In this document: positions 43,969-52,948 of the stretch, piece by piece
Position numbering within the stretch: position 1 is the first letter of the stretch
Layout of the letters: each line of letters opens with the position of its first letter
Assembly: GCA_011390575.1 (NCBI GenBank)
Contig: JAABSE010000006.1
Span: forward strand, 1-64,000
Reading direction: 5' to 3'
Length of the DNA stretch: 64,000 nt
Origin: Sphingobacteriia bacterium
Lineage (GTDB): Bacteria; Bacteroidota; Bacteroidia; Bacteroidales; UBA7960
Notes under the pieces: generated by a model
What the model saw: only the letters and a program-made list of their open reading frames with translations
Database searches by the model: none
Told to the model about the DNA's origin: nothing
Program-made: the position numbers and the translations under genes

Positions 43969-45102
43969 ATGAAAAGATTATTCATAATATTTACTGTTTT
44001 CGTTGGGCTTGCTTTTATGGTGGCCTGCGAAAAAGAACAGGAGAATCCGGTACTTGATTTGAATGATATTGTACCGGCTGAATTGCTCAGTCCTCAATCA
44101 GGAGGTGATTATGTTCTGCTTCAGGAAGAAGCCGAAGATACCCTCTTCAATATTAGCTGGAATGCGGCTGATTATGTAATGGAAGACATCCTTCCTCCCC
44201 GATATGCTATAGAGGTGGATATTGATGGAAATGATTTTGCCGCTCCTGCCACCGTGGCTACTCTAGATGATCTGGATTATGATTTAATAGTGAACAGGCT
44301 GAATGATGTCAGTGGTACTCTTGGGCTTGAACCCGATGTAAGTTCTGAGGTGAATATGCGCATTCGCTCATTTATTCCCGATACTTCTGATGACTTGATG
44401 CAGTATTCCAATCATGTTACTTTCAGTATAACTCCTTTCGAGTTTGCTGTACCGCCTATTTATATCCTTGGAGATGGAACGCCTCCGGGATGGGATAATA
44501 CCGGAGCGCTGGAAATGGAACATGTGGAAGAAGCTACCTATGCAATCGTAGTTGACCTCGGTGCCGGATTTCTGAAATTTATTTCGGTTCTTGGCCAATG
44601 GGCTCCGCAGTGGGGTACAGATGATAATCCCCCTACCATAGAGGAAGACGGAACCATTGAAGGTAACCTGGTTTACCGACCCACCGAAGCTGAGCCTGAC
44701 CCTGCCGCTATTCCTGTACCTGAAGAGCCGGGATCTTATCGTGTTGTTGCCGATACTCTCGGGTTAAAATACAGGATTGAGCCTACTGCTGAGAAAGTAT
44801 TTCTTGTTGGCGATGTCGTGGAAGCTGGCTGGAATATCGGAGCTGCTGTAGAAATGACCAAAACAGCTCCCGGTAAATTTTACACCATGCTGGAACTGGA
44901 CGGAACCGAAGGCTTGAGCCTGCAGTTTGCCGATGGCCAGACGAATCAGGCTACCCGCTGGGGTTCTGCATCTGATTATGCTCATGCCAGAAGCAAAATG
45001 GTAGAAAGCAACAACCGCAAAGTACAATTGCCCGCAAAAGCAGGCACGTATAAACTGGAAGTGAATCTTGCTACCCAAAACTATCGTTTGATAAAACAAT
45101 AG
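43969..45102 (+). CDS. SusE-like outer-membrane glycan-binding lipoprotein
   Basis: A 377-residue lipoprotein starting at the ATG of 43969; the track begins at a TTG 9 bp earlier. The lipobox FMVACEKE is followed by an N-terminal Ig-like SusE domain (about 25-150, with ISWNAADY). Two repeats of the starch-binding type follow, each beginning with a strand like IYILGDGTPPGWDN or VFLVGDVVEAGWNI and containing a glycine- and aromatic-rich motif. In the starch system SusE/SusF bind malto-oligosaccharides at the surface. No glycoside hydrolase gene follows; a terminator closes the unit. Confidence 0.85.
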   Translation: MKRLFIIFTVFVGLAFMVACEKEQENPVLDLNDIVPAELLSPQSGGDYVLLQEEAEDTLFNISWNAADYVMEDILPPRYAIEVDIDGNDFAAPATVATLDDLDYDLIVNRLNDVSGTLGLEPDVSSEVNMRIRSFIPDTSDDLMQYSNHVTFSITPFEFAVPPIYILGDGTPPGWDNTGALEMEHVEEATYAIVVDLGAGFLKFISVLGQWAPQWGTDDNPPTIEEDGTIEGNLVYRPTEAEPDPAAIPVPEEPGSYRVVADTLGLKYRIEPTAEKVFLVGDVVEAGWNIGAAVEMTKTAPGKFYTMLELDGTEGLSLQFADGQTNQATRWGSASDYAHARSKMVESNNRKVQLPAKAGTYKLEVNLATQNYRLIKQ

Positions 45103-45131
45103 TTTTCAGGTAAGTTTAATTTCTGTCAAAT

Positions 45132-45165
45132 AAAAAAGGCCGGACATCTCGTTCGGCCTTTTTTA
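45132..45165 (+). terminator. Terminator of the susCDE transcript
   Basis: Stem AAAAAAGGCCG / CGGCCTTTTTT with an 11-nt loop and a T-run, 29 bp after the SusE stop codon. Confidence 0.88.
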
Positions 45166-45385
45166 ATGCGCAAGCAACTTTGCGCTTTTCCAGCAAGAAA
45201 CCCATATTATGCAAAGTAACGCGGAAATGCAATTTCCGCTTAGCAGGGACTTCCAGGGTGCACAGTCGTGGGACCATTTCCTGGAACGGTAGTGAAATGG
45301 CAGGCCCGCAAGATGGTGCGGGTATTGCTATTTACCGGATGTGAGAATCGGAAATGCAATTTCCGCTCAGCAGGTTGATTTGTAT
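45166..45385. repeat. Short palindromic repeats between susE and the phosphatase
   Basis: The dyad CGGAAATGCAATTTCCGC occurs twice (45222-45239 and 45349-45366), each followed by (t/c)agcagg. Between them are a GC-rich stem-loop (cccgcaagatggtgcggg) and related inverted words. This resembles a REP-like pair. Non-coding. Confidence 0.6.
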
Positions 45386-45415
45386 ATAAAAAAAGGAGGC
45401 GCGAACCTCCTTTAT
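45386..45415 (-). terminator. Terminator of the alkaline phosphatase gene
   Basis: On the minus strand: stem AAAGGAGG / CCTCCTTT with a 6-nt loop, followed by a run of Ts, 27 bp after the stop codon. Confidence 0.8.
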
Positions 45416-45441
45416 TATTCTACTATAATTGAACTAAAGCC

Positions 45442-46899
45442 CTACTGATTGAATTTATGCACCTCCACTTCCGGTTTTCCCCACATCATAAATACCAGGC
45501 TGGCCATGTCGGTATTTTCGATAAAGGGGCCACGAACCGGGTCGGTTTGCCGTGCCATGAGGCTGAATAATTCTGCTCCGGGTCCTTTGGCATAAAAAGG
45601 TACCAATACATTGGTATGGCTGTCGAAATGCCACTCCATGCCCGGCACATTGCCTTGTCCGTTGTTGGTTACAGGTTTGTAAATGGGGTCAGGGTCTCCG
45701 GGTCCGGTAAGGTAGCCGCATTCGTGGTCGGCCGTGACAATTATCAGGGTTTCATCCCAGTTGCTGTTCTCTTCCACCCATTTCACTGCAGCACTCACCG
45801 CGTTGTTGAAATCGGTTTGCTCCTCTAACATTCTTGCAGAATCATTGTCATGACTTGCCCAGTCCACAGCACCACCTTCCACCATAACAAAGAAACCGTT
45901 GTTATTCTGGCTTAATACGTTGATAGCAGCTTTGGTCATTTCTTCAAGGGTTGCTACATTTTCGCTGAAAGGAGTCTGGAAGGGCATGTTGTGAGCTTCA
46001 ACAGCATCACGGCTTTGCTGGAGGGTTGAATAAACCTGGGGTACGCCCAGCACTCTGCGGGGTGTGCTTCCGGTGGCCATTTGCTGAAATTCCTCGCGCG
46101 TCTGGATTAGTGTCCATGGATCGGGTTGCCCGTCTCCGTTTGCATCCTGCGCCCTGAAGGTAGCTTCAGTGGTCTCGAAAACAGTTCTGTTATCATTAGC
46201 TTTGAGCAAATCCCATACTTCTCTTCCTCCCACATATCGTGGATTGCCTTCTGCAGGCTGACCATTATCGTCAAAATCCGGGTTGCCGGGTGCCATGATA
46301 ACATCGGTTGCAGAATGGAAAAATAAGTATTGGGCAATCTGCGCGTAATTGTTTCTTTGTACATTGTGTGCTACAAATCCTGCCGGGGTAGCATGGCTGA
46401 GAGGTACACTGGATACAATCCCGGTGGCTTTGCCTAGGGCTTTGGCTGCCTGGCTCATGTGCGTGAGGGTATCACCGTTCACACCAATGCCAATGGATCC
46501 GTTATAAGATTTTTTACCCGTCGAAAGGCTGGTAGCTCCTGCGCCGGAATCGGTGTAATCGCTCTTTACATAGTCATGGTTGGTTGCGGCAAGGCGGGGG
46601 TTGTATCCCGCGCTGAATACTGTATCTCCCTCTTCAATCGAGATGACTGAAGGGTAGGTAGCCATAGCAAATTTCACCCAGTCATCCTGCTGGAATACCT
46701 GTGCATTGTCTTGTCCATAAGTGAAATAATTGCTGGCACGCAGGTGCTCAAACCCCATCCCGTCGCTTATGAATACAATGATGTTTTTGGGTTGGGGAAG
46801 TTGTTCTTCCTCTGTTTGCCCTGATACGTTGCAGGAGGTTATAAACAGCGAAAACAATATTGCCCAAAAGGAAAAATAATTAAGCCTGTTGATTTTCAT
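45442..46899 (-). CDS. Alkaline phosphatase (lipoprotein)
   Basis: A 485-residue metal-dependent phosphomonoesterase of the PhoA superfamily. The lipobox is FITSCNVSG. The zinc/magnesium site motif IVFISDGMGFEHLRASNYF lies at about residues 40-58. The nucleophile Ser is in DYTDSGAGATSLSTGKKSYN. Later metal ligands are in GGAVDWASHDNDSARM and VTADHECGYLTGPGDP. It sits on the cell surface or in the periplasm and releases phosphate from organic esters. No Pho-box was looked for successfully upstream, and it is transcribed alone. Confidence 0.93.
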   Translation of the reverse strand: MKINRLNYFSFWAILFSLFITSCNVSGQTEEEQLPQPKNIIVFISDGMGFEHLRASNYFTYGQDNAQVFQQDDWVKFAMATYPSVISIEEGDTVFSAGYNPRLAATNHDYVKSDYTDSGAGATSLSTGKKSYNGSIGIGVNGDTLTHMSQAAKALGKATGIVSSVPLSHATPAGFVAHNVQRNNYAQIAQYLFFHSATDVIMAPGNPDFDDNGQPAEGNPRYVGGREVWDLLKANDNRTVFETTEATFRAQDANGDGQPDPWTLIQTREEFQQMATGSTPRRVLGVPQVYSTLQQSRDAVEAHNMPFQTPFSENVATLEEMTKAAINVLSQNNNGFFVMVEGGAVDWASHDNDSARMLEEQTDFNNAVSAAVKWVEENSNWDETLIIVTADHECGYLTGPGDPDPIYKPVTNNGQGNVPGMEWHFDSHTNVLVPFYAKGPGAELFSLMARQTDPVRGPFIENTDMASLVFMMWGKPEVEVHKFNQ

Positions 46900-47286
46900 T
46901 TTGCTTTTAATTTTAGGTAAGATTTTCGGTAAGTTATTTGTTGGTAAAATTGTAAATTTTTGAATGCTTATGGGGGAAGCTCTCCTCTTTGAATTTGATA
47001 TGATGATGATTGTGTCCTTACTTCAGAACAAATCAGCGATTCAACAGTTCAACTCAACCCGATCAAATTTATAAACGTGGTCTTTGCTTTTAATTTTATT
47101 CCCTTTACATATCTGCAAAGGAAGAACTGTTTGCCAGTGCAATATTACGAAATGTACATTAACTGTAGTTTAAATAAATGCAAAAGCCTTAAAAAACGCA
47201 CAGTAACTTCCAACAGCGGCTAAAACTGATGAATGTTAACCGATACATTTTTTAAGGCATCTGAATTTCTTTTGCTGCTCTATTTT
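46900..47286. other. Non-coding region upstream of the phosphatase
   Basis: AT-rich, no gene supported. It contains the phosphatase 5' region. No RNA or repeat recognised. Confidence 0.4.
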
Positions 47287-47463
47287 CTAAAACTCGAGTC
47301 GTGTAAAATTCAGGTAGTTTTCCCACATCTCCATGTTGGCTTTTTGTTCCTTGTTTTCTTTGGTCAATTTTCTGAACAGGTGCTGGTGGGATAGAGTTTT
47401 TCCGGCAAAGTTCCTTCGCAGGTGCGCTCTGATTTTTAGCGAGTTTCTTTTTAGTCTGTTCAT
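47287..47463 (-). CDS. Possible small basic protein (58 residues)
   Basis: An ATG at 47463 opens a 58-codon frame not on the ORF track: MNRLKRNSLKIRAHLRRNF, then GKTLSHQHLFRKLTKEN, ending MWENYLNFTRLEF. It is highly basic and helical, unlike random text. The overlapping track ORF 47252..47575 on the same strand has a less natural composition in its C-terminal half. No family recognised. Either frame or neither may be real. Confidence 0.3.
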   Translation of the reverse strand: MNRLKRNSLKIRAHLRRNFAGKTLSHQHLFRKLTKENKEQKANMEMWENYLNFTRLEF

Positions 47464-47777
47464 AGCTAAGCTTTTTTAATTTGTAAATCCATAAGTCCCA
47501 CTTGCAAATATAAGCCATTGCTGTTAAAAAAACATTAAGAAAATAAACAAATGTTTTACGAAAGGAAGGGTTCATATTATAAATTGCTGGCCAACAGGAG
47601 GGTCTGTCATTTTAGCGGGAGTGTTAAATTTATGTGATGTTTTTGGAGGTAAAGTTTGTTTGCGATTGATTGCATAAAATAAGCAATGTATGACAAAAGT
47701 TGTTTATTTTTGAAAGATTTTATGGGCAGATGTTTTCTATATGTGCAGAATAATTCCCGGGATATAATATTTATGGA
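47464..47777. other. Non-coding region upstream of the GT4 gene
   Basis: AT-rich. It holds the promoter region of the glycosyltransferase and of the possible small ORF. No strong motif beyond scattered TTTG words. Confidence 0.35.
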
Positions 47778-49001
47778 ATGAAGATATTGTATGTGTCTTA
47801 TGATGGTATGACTGATGCACTGGGTCGCTCCCAGGTAATTCCCTACCTGGTAGGGTTGTCAGCCAAAGGACATACGATACACATCATCAGTTGTGAGAAA
47901 AGTAAGATCCCCAGGGAAGAAACCCTTGAGGTGGAGCAGATTCTTAAAGAGAATCGTATATCCTGGAGCCCGCTTCCTTTTTCCACCCGTCCCCCATGGA
48001 TTTCCAAAATTCTGGATGTACTGAAAATCAAAAATCTTTCCCGAAAGCTCCATCTCCGCGAGAATTTTGATGTAGTACATTGCCGCAGTTACATTGCTGC
48101 ACTGGCAGGGTTGGACTTAAAGCTGAAATACGGTGTAAAGTTTGTGTTCGACATGCGGGGATTCTGGGCCAATGAGCGTATCGAAGGAGACATGTGGAAC
48201 CTGGAAAACCCGGTTTACGACTACATTTACAAGTATTTTAAAAGGAAGGAGAAGGAATTTTTCAGCCACGCTGATGCTGTTGTAAGTCTTACCCATAACG
48301 GGAAAGGGGTAATCAGGGAACTATTTGGCGAATCTGTTGCCGCCAGGACCACCGTCATTCCCTGTTGTGTGGATACCCGCTTTTTTTCCCGTGAAAACCT
48401 GCCCCGGGAGAAAGCTTCAGCCCTGCGAAAAGAACTTGGCATAAAGAAGGATGACCTGATTATCTCCTACCTGGGTTCTGTTGGAACCTGGTATATGACC
48501 GATGAGATGCTGTTATTTTATAAGAAGCTGAAAAGCAGGTTTCCCCATGCACGCTTTCTGTTTATTTCGGGCGACTCCCCTGATTTTATTATGAAAAAAG
48601 CCCGCCTGCACGCCATTGATGAAACCGATATTATTGTATCGCGCGCACCCCGGAAGCTGGTCCCGCTGTACCTCTCTCTTTCTGCGGTTTCTATCTTTTT
48701 TATCAGGCCGGTTTTTTCCAAAAGAGCCAGCAGCCCCACCAAGCAGGCCGAGATTATGAGTATGGGAATTCCCCTGATTTGCAACACCGGTGTGGGAGAT
48801 ACCGATATGCTCTTTTCTGATGAAAAGGTTGGGCTTGTTTTGAAAGACTTCTCTGATGAGCAGTTCAATCGGGCCATAGATAGCATGGAATCGGTCCTGA
48901 AGTTAAATCCCGATGAAATAAGGGAGAAAGCCGTAAAGGTTTTCAATCTTGATGATGGGGTGAATAGTTATGATGCTATTTATCATTCAATCACTCAATA
49001 A
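47778..49001 (+). CDS. Glycosyltransferase, GT4-like (GT-B fold)
   Basis: A 407-residue enzyme with two Rossmann halves. The N-half has SYDGMTDALGRSQVIPYLVG and FDVVHCRSYIAALAG, then KFVFDMRGFWANERIEGD. The C-half carries ISYLGSVGTWYMTDEMLLFY and the donor-binding region IRPVFSKRASSPTKQAEIMS, then GIPLICNTGVGDTD, with the Glu of the EX7E-type motif in KQAEIMSMG. It should transfer a sugar from a nucleotide donor to a glycan or lipid on the cytoplasmic side. It is a single gene here, and the acceptor is unknown. Confidence 0.85.
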   Translation: MKILYVSYDGMTDALGRSQVIPYLVGLSAKGHTIHIISCEKSKIPREETLEVEQILKENRISWSPLPFSTRPPWISKILDVLKIKNLSRKLHLRENFDVVHCRSYIAALAGLDLKLKYGVKFVFDMRGFWANERIEGDMWNLENPVYDYIYKYFKRKEKEFFSHADAVVSLTHNGKGVIRELFGESVAARTTVIPCCVDTRFFSRENLPREKASALRKELGIKKDDLIISYLGSVGTWYMTDEMLLFYKKLKSRFPHARFLFISGDSPDFIMKKARLHAIDETDIIVSRAPRKLVPLYLSLSAVSIFFIRPVFSKRASSPTKQAEIMSMGIPLICNTGVGDTDMLFSDEKVGLVLKDFSDEQFNRAIDSMESVLKLNPDEIREKAVKVFNLDDGVNSYDAIYHSITQ

Positions 49002-49130
49002 TGGCGCTGCGTCATATGTGATTAAGGGTTGTTGTGTGTTAATCGTATTTGTTTCAGAGCCTTTCTCAACCAGCTTATCTGCCACCCATTGCGCATTACC
49101 AAAACATCAACCAGACAGATACAGTTTCTG

Positions 49131-51077
49131 TTAATTTTCCTGTATCCGGTATTTCCTCATTTTTGAATAGAGCGTTGTACGGCTGATTCCCAGTTTGCGG
49201 CTTACCAGGGAAATATTTCCATCCATTCGCTGAAAACACTCTTTGATGGTTTGCTTTTCCAGCTCCTCAAGGGTGTAGTCAAAATCTTTCTCCCTGCCTT
49301 TATTTCCGTTCTCCTTTATGGGTGCAGAGTTAACCACGAAAGATTCAGGGTTTGTTTCGTTGTTTTTGGAGGGATTGATGATGTTGTAACTGCTGTTACC
49401 ATTAAAATTGACAATGTTTTCCACATAGTTTTCCAGCTCCCTTACATTACCCGGCCAGTCATAATGCATAACCTGTTCAATCAACTCTTCTGATACAGGA
49501 GGCATGGGTTTATCCAGTTTTTGCGCCTTGACCTGAAGGAAATGGTCGAAAAGCGTTTTTTTGTCCTTTCCCCGTTCTCTCAAAGGAGGAATAAACAGGG
49601 GGATAACGCTGAGCCGGTAAAAGAGGTCTTCGCGAAAAGTCCCTTTTTTCAGTTCATCAATGAGGTTCTTCTTGGTAGCGGCAATCACCCTTACATTGAC
49701 AGGAATGTTTTTGGTGCCTCCAATGCGCGTTACATAACCTTCCTGCAATACCCTCAGGAGATTCACCTGCATATCCAGCGGCATTTCCCCAATTTCATCC
49801 AGGAAAATAGTACCTCCGTTGGCCAGCTCAAATTTGCCGGCATGTCCTCCTTTTTTGGAACCGGTAAAAGCACCTTCTTCAAAACCAAACAGCTCACTCT
49901 CGATAAGATTTTTGGGTAAAGCACCACAGTTTACAGCGATAAAAACCGAGTTGCGCCGCGGGCTAGCATTGTGTATGCTTTGTGCAATCAGCTCTTTACC
50001 CGTACCGCTTTCTCCCATTAACAAAACCGTGGAGGTTGATCCTGATATCTTTTCAGCATGCTCAATGACCTGGCTGAATTCACGGTTTTCCCCGATAATG
50101 TCATCAAAATTGTAGTGAGCCCGCATGCCGGTATATTTGTTGACCAGGTTGAAAATCTTCTGCATTCCTTTTATGACCAGTACCATTCCGATGATTTGTT
50201 CCCGGGAGTCAAGGATAGGGTAAGCACTCAGGTCGTATCTTTCCTTGCTGCCATTGAGGGCAAAGGTCGTTTCCATATCCATGTATGTTTCACCTCTTTG
50301 AAAGTGCTCTATGATATCTTTCCAGTGAGGAAGCAGTTTGTCTATGGGATGATTGATAAACTTTTCTTTGTTGAGGCTGAGCATAGATGCTGCCCAGTTG
50401 TTGATGGTTTTGATGTTTCCGTTGATATCCAGTGCCATAATACCCGCAGATACGGATTCCACGATGGATTTCATATAAGAAAAGGCTTCGTTGAGCTGGT
50501 CCTGCGCCTGGTCGGCTTTGATTTGGTTTTCGATGGCGCGTACGGCAGCAACTACCAGTCCCAGTGTATGGGGGTGTACGAGATGGCTTTCGCCGGTAAG
50601 GTTGAGGGATCCTATAATTTCGCCCTTATTGTTATGAATGGGAGCCGCAGAGCATGTCCATCGGTGATAGGCAGAAATAAAATGCTCTGAGGCAGTTACC
50701 TGGATGGGCTGGTTTTCGCTGATGGCTGTTCCCATGGCATTGGTGCCAATGTTTTTTTCATGCATGTAGGCTCCCACCACCATGTTGAGGCGCTCTGATT
50801 CGGCAATGATTTCAGGATCTCCCACCGCACGTAAAATACAACCCTCATTGTCGGTCAAAAGGATAAAAAAACCTGAATTGGCAACCGACTCATGGATGAT
50901 TTCCATAAAGGGGATGGCAATTTTCAGCAGATATTCATTGCGGGCCAGGTGGGTGGAAACCTCATTACCCTTAAGAATTCTGTTGGGAAAAATCTGTTCT
51001 TTGTTTACACCATATTCCTCGCATCGCTGATGCGATTTTTTGATGATTTCTCTTTGTGTGCTGGCATTGTTGGTCAT
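49131..51077 (-). CDS. Sigma-54-dependent transcriptional activator (AcoR-like, GAF-PAS-AAA-Fis)
   Basis: A 648-residue activator. The N-terminal GAF domain (about 50-185) holds FFILLTDNEGCILRAVGDPE, then the AcoR/DhaR-type GTNAMGTAISENQPIQV. A PAS domain spans about 203-310. The AAA+ domain (about 325-565) has Walker A GESGTGKE (355-362), GAFTG (402-406, contacts sigma-54) and Walker B FLDEIGEMP (about 425-433). The C-terminal Fis helix-turn-helix includes NISLVSRKLGISRTTLYSKM. Binding of a small molecule to GAF or PAS should open promoters of the -24/-12 type. One such promoter lies upstream of AOR, 2.4 kb away. It is adjacent to the oxyanion transporter (40 bp) on the same strand. Confidence 0.93.
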   Translation of the reverse strand: MTNNASTQREIIKKSHQRCEEYGVNKEQIFPNRILKGNEVSTHLARNEYLLKIAIPFMEIIHESVANSGFFILLTDNEGCILRAVGDPEIIAESERLNMVVGAYMHEKNIGTNAMGTAISENQPIQVTASEHFISAYHRWTCSAAPIHNNKGEIIGSLNLTGESHLVHPHTLGLVVAAVRAIENQIKADQAQDQLNEAFSYMKSIVESVSAGIMALDINGNIKTINNWAASMLSLNKEKFINHPIDKLLPHWKDIIEHFQRGETYMDMETTFALNGSKERYDLSAYPILDSREQIIGMVLVIKGMQKIFNLVNKYTGMRAHYNFDDIIGENREFSQVIEHAEKISGSTSTVLLMGESGTGKELIAQSIHNASPRRNSVFIAVNCGALPKNLIESELFGFEEGAFTGSKKGGHAGKFELANGGTIFLDEIGEMPLDMQVNLLRVLQEGYVTRIGGTKNIPVNVRVIAATKKNLIDELKKGTFREDLFYRLSVIPLFIPPLRERGKDKKTLFDHFLQVKAQKLDKPMPPVSEELIEQVMHYDWPGNVRELENYVENIVNFNGNSSYNIINPSKNNETNPESFVVNSAPIKENGNKGREKDFDYTLEELEKQTIKECFQRMDGNISLVSRKLGISRTTLYSKMRKYRIQEN

Positions 51078-51117
51078 ATATTGCTCCTTTCTTATTGAGG
51101 TAGGGCTGCAAAGCTCC

Positions 51118-52173
51118 CTACAAGTACTTTACTGCAGATGCTTTGAAACTTATCCATACTTTTTTGGCGGGGCTTAAATCCAGATTTCGGACCGAATTTT
51201 TACTTACAATCACAGAAAAATCTTCAGCGGTGCTGATTATAAGTTCAGCTCCGTGGTTGAGGGTGATTATTTCTTTGATGAAACCATGGTACTGGTTGGT
51301 GGCACTGGTTTCCAGCTCTTGCTCCGATACGATAATGTCTTCGCCCGGTATCATCAGATGGGTAATGTTTTGTGCTGGTGGTTCTATCACTTTTATGAGC
51401 AGTCCGTTGGGAGTTTTGCCGCGAAACAAACCGTTTTGCTGTTCTTCGGGATGAAAGCTGCATTGGAAAATGTTTTTGATTCCGCTAAACTGTGCTACAA
51501 ACTTAGAAACCGGGTTTCGGAAAACCTCTTCAGGCTTTCCCCACTGCAATAATTCCCCGTTCTCAATCACGGCAATGGTTTTGCTGAGGGTGGCCGCTTC
51601 CATGTAATCATGGGTAACGTGGATAATGGTTTTTCCACTCTGGTTAATTTCCTTCAGCAGATCACGAAGTTCATGACGCAGGGTAACATCCAGGCTGGCC
51701 AGGGGCTCATCGAGGAGTAGAACGGTGGGTTCGGAGGCCAGCGTACGTGCCAGGGCAACGCGCTGGGCTTCTCCTCCTGACAAGGTTCCGGGATGACGGT
51801 TCAGAAGATGAGTGACACGGGCTTGTGCTGCCAGTTTAGCTACCCTTTCCTTTATTTGTTTTCCTGATAACCCTTTTTTGTGTAAGCCGTATGCAATGTT
51901 CTTGCGCACTGTCATGTGTGGAAACAATGCCATATCCTGGTAAACCAACCCCATAGGACGTTTTTGGATGCTCATGGTGGAAATGTTTTCGCCATCAAGG
52001 TGAATGGAGCCTTCATCGGGTGTGATGAGCCCGGCAAGAATTTCCAGCAGCACAGTTTTTCCTGCTCCAGAGAGTCCCAAAAGGGTAAGGTAATCTCCCT
52101 TATTTATACTGAGCGAAATGTTTTTCAGGTGAAAATCTCCCAGTCGCTTGCTTATCTCCTTAATTTCTAACAT
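51118..52173 (-). CDS. ABC transporter ATPase, tungstate/molybdate type
   Basis: A 351-residue ATPase of the ModC/WtpC type. Walker A is GLSGAGKTVLLE (about 33-44), the Q-loop VYQDMALFPH, the signature LSGGEAQRVALART, Walker B VLLLDEPLASLD and the H-loop HVTHDYMEA. Residues after about 230 form a TOBE-like regulatory domain, as in oxyanion importers (HGFIKEIITLNHGAELIIST). Its start overlaps the permease gene by 14 bp, which suggests translational coupling. With the AOR and cofactor genes next door the substrate is probably tungstate or molybdate; sulfate or phosphate are less likely. No binding-protein gene is present nearby. Confidence 0.88.
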   Translation of the reverse strand: MLEIKEISKRLGDFHLKNISLSINKGDYLTLLGLSGAGKTVLLEILAGLITPDEGSIHLDGENISTMSIQKRPMGLVYQDMALFPHMTVRKNIAYGLHKKGLSGKQIKERVAKLAAQARVTHLLNRHPGTLSGGEAQRVALARTLASEPTVLLLDEPLASLDVTLRHELRDLLKEINQSGKTIIHVTHDYMEAATLSKTIAVIENGELLQWGKPEEVFRNPVSKFVAQFSGIKNIFQCSFHPEEQQNGLFRGKTPNGLLIKVIEPPAQNITHLMIPGEDIIVSEQELETSATNQYHGFIKEIITLNHGAELIISTAEDFSVIVSKNSVRNLDLSPAKKVWISFKASAVKYL

Positions 52174-52948
52174 GGTAATTCTTTTGTGAGAGAACTCTCA
52201 TGAATACAAAAACTGCCAGGCAAACCAGAATAAACACTGCCGCCACGGGCCTTGCATAACTCAACCCAAAGGATGCAAATCTTTCCCAGATCAATACGGG
52301 AGTGACCATGGGATGATAGGCAATGATAATAACTGCGCCAAATTCACTCAAACCCCGGGCCCACATCATTACCAATCCGCTCAGTACCGGGCGTTTGGCC
52401 AGGGGAAGCGAAATGGTGAAGAAAACCCGCAGGGGTGATGCTCCCAGGTTCAATGCTGCTTTTTCCAGTTTCTCCGGTACGGCAGCAAAACCATCCCGGG
52501 CAGCATTGATGGCAAAAGGAAGGCTTACAAAGGCCATGGCCACTACAATGCCTGCTACACCTCCCACAAAACTGAATCCTGCCTGCTCACCCGCCTGCCC
52601 AATCCAGGTGCCTCGCGAAATTATTCCCAGCAAAGCAATTCCGGCAGCAGAGTGGGGGATAACAACGGGCAAATCTATCAGCCCGTTTACCAGGCCTTTC
52701 AAAGGGAAATGTTTTCGGGCAAGCAACCAGGCCAGCGGGATGGCCAATATGCCAAAAATGAGGGTGGCACCCATGGATGCAAACAAAGTAAGCCGAATAC
52801 TTTTGGAAACTTCTGTATCCTGAATCGTTTGCAGATATTCTGAGGGACTGGTTCGCAACAATAATCCCAGCAACGGGGCAACAATGAAAAGGATGATCAA
52901 TCCACTGAAAAATATGATGGCAAGTTTCGTGCGCCAGTCTTTTAGCAT
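52160..52948 (-). CDS. ABC transporter permease, tungstate/molybdate type (WtpB/ModB-like)
   Basis: A 262-residue permease with about six transmembrane helices. The first is near residues 9-30 (LAIIFFSGLIILFIVAPLLG). The ATPase-contacting EAA loop reads AALNLGASPLRVFFTISLPL (about 165-185). The segment GLSEFGAVIIIAYHPMVTPV, then LIWERFASFGL, resembles WtpB proteins, which move tungstate and molybdate in AOR-containing organisms. It is first in the transporter pair, and the ATPase gene overlaps its end. The periplasmic binding protein (WtpA/TupA/ModA) is not in the window; it may be encoded elsewhere. Confidence 0.85.
   Translation of the reverse strand: MLKDWRTKLAIIFFSGLIILFIVAPLLGLLLRTSPSEYLQTIQDTEVSKSIRLTLFASMGATLIFGILAIPLAWLLARKHFPLKGLVNGLIDLPVVIPHSAAGIALLGIISRGTWIGQAGEQAGFSFVGGVAGIVVAMAFVSLPFAINAARDGFAAVPEKLEKAALNLGASPLRVFFTISLPLAKRPVLSGLVMMWARGLSEFGAVIIIAYHPMVTPVLIWERFASFGLSYARPVAAVFILVCLAVFVFMRVLSQKNYHVRN

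Noticed and set aside
45166-45385. Riboswitch or small RNA ahead of the phosphatase
   Set aside because: The stretch lies downstream of both genes (convergent ends), so a leader role is impossible; the dyads look like repeats.
50058-50690. Plus-strand ORF of 210 residues
   Set aside because: It is antisense to the GAF/PAS part of the sigma-54 activator, with no independent signal.
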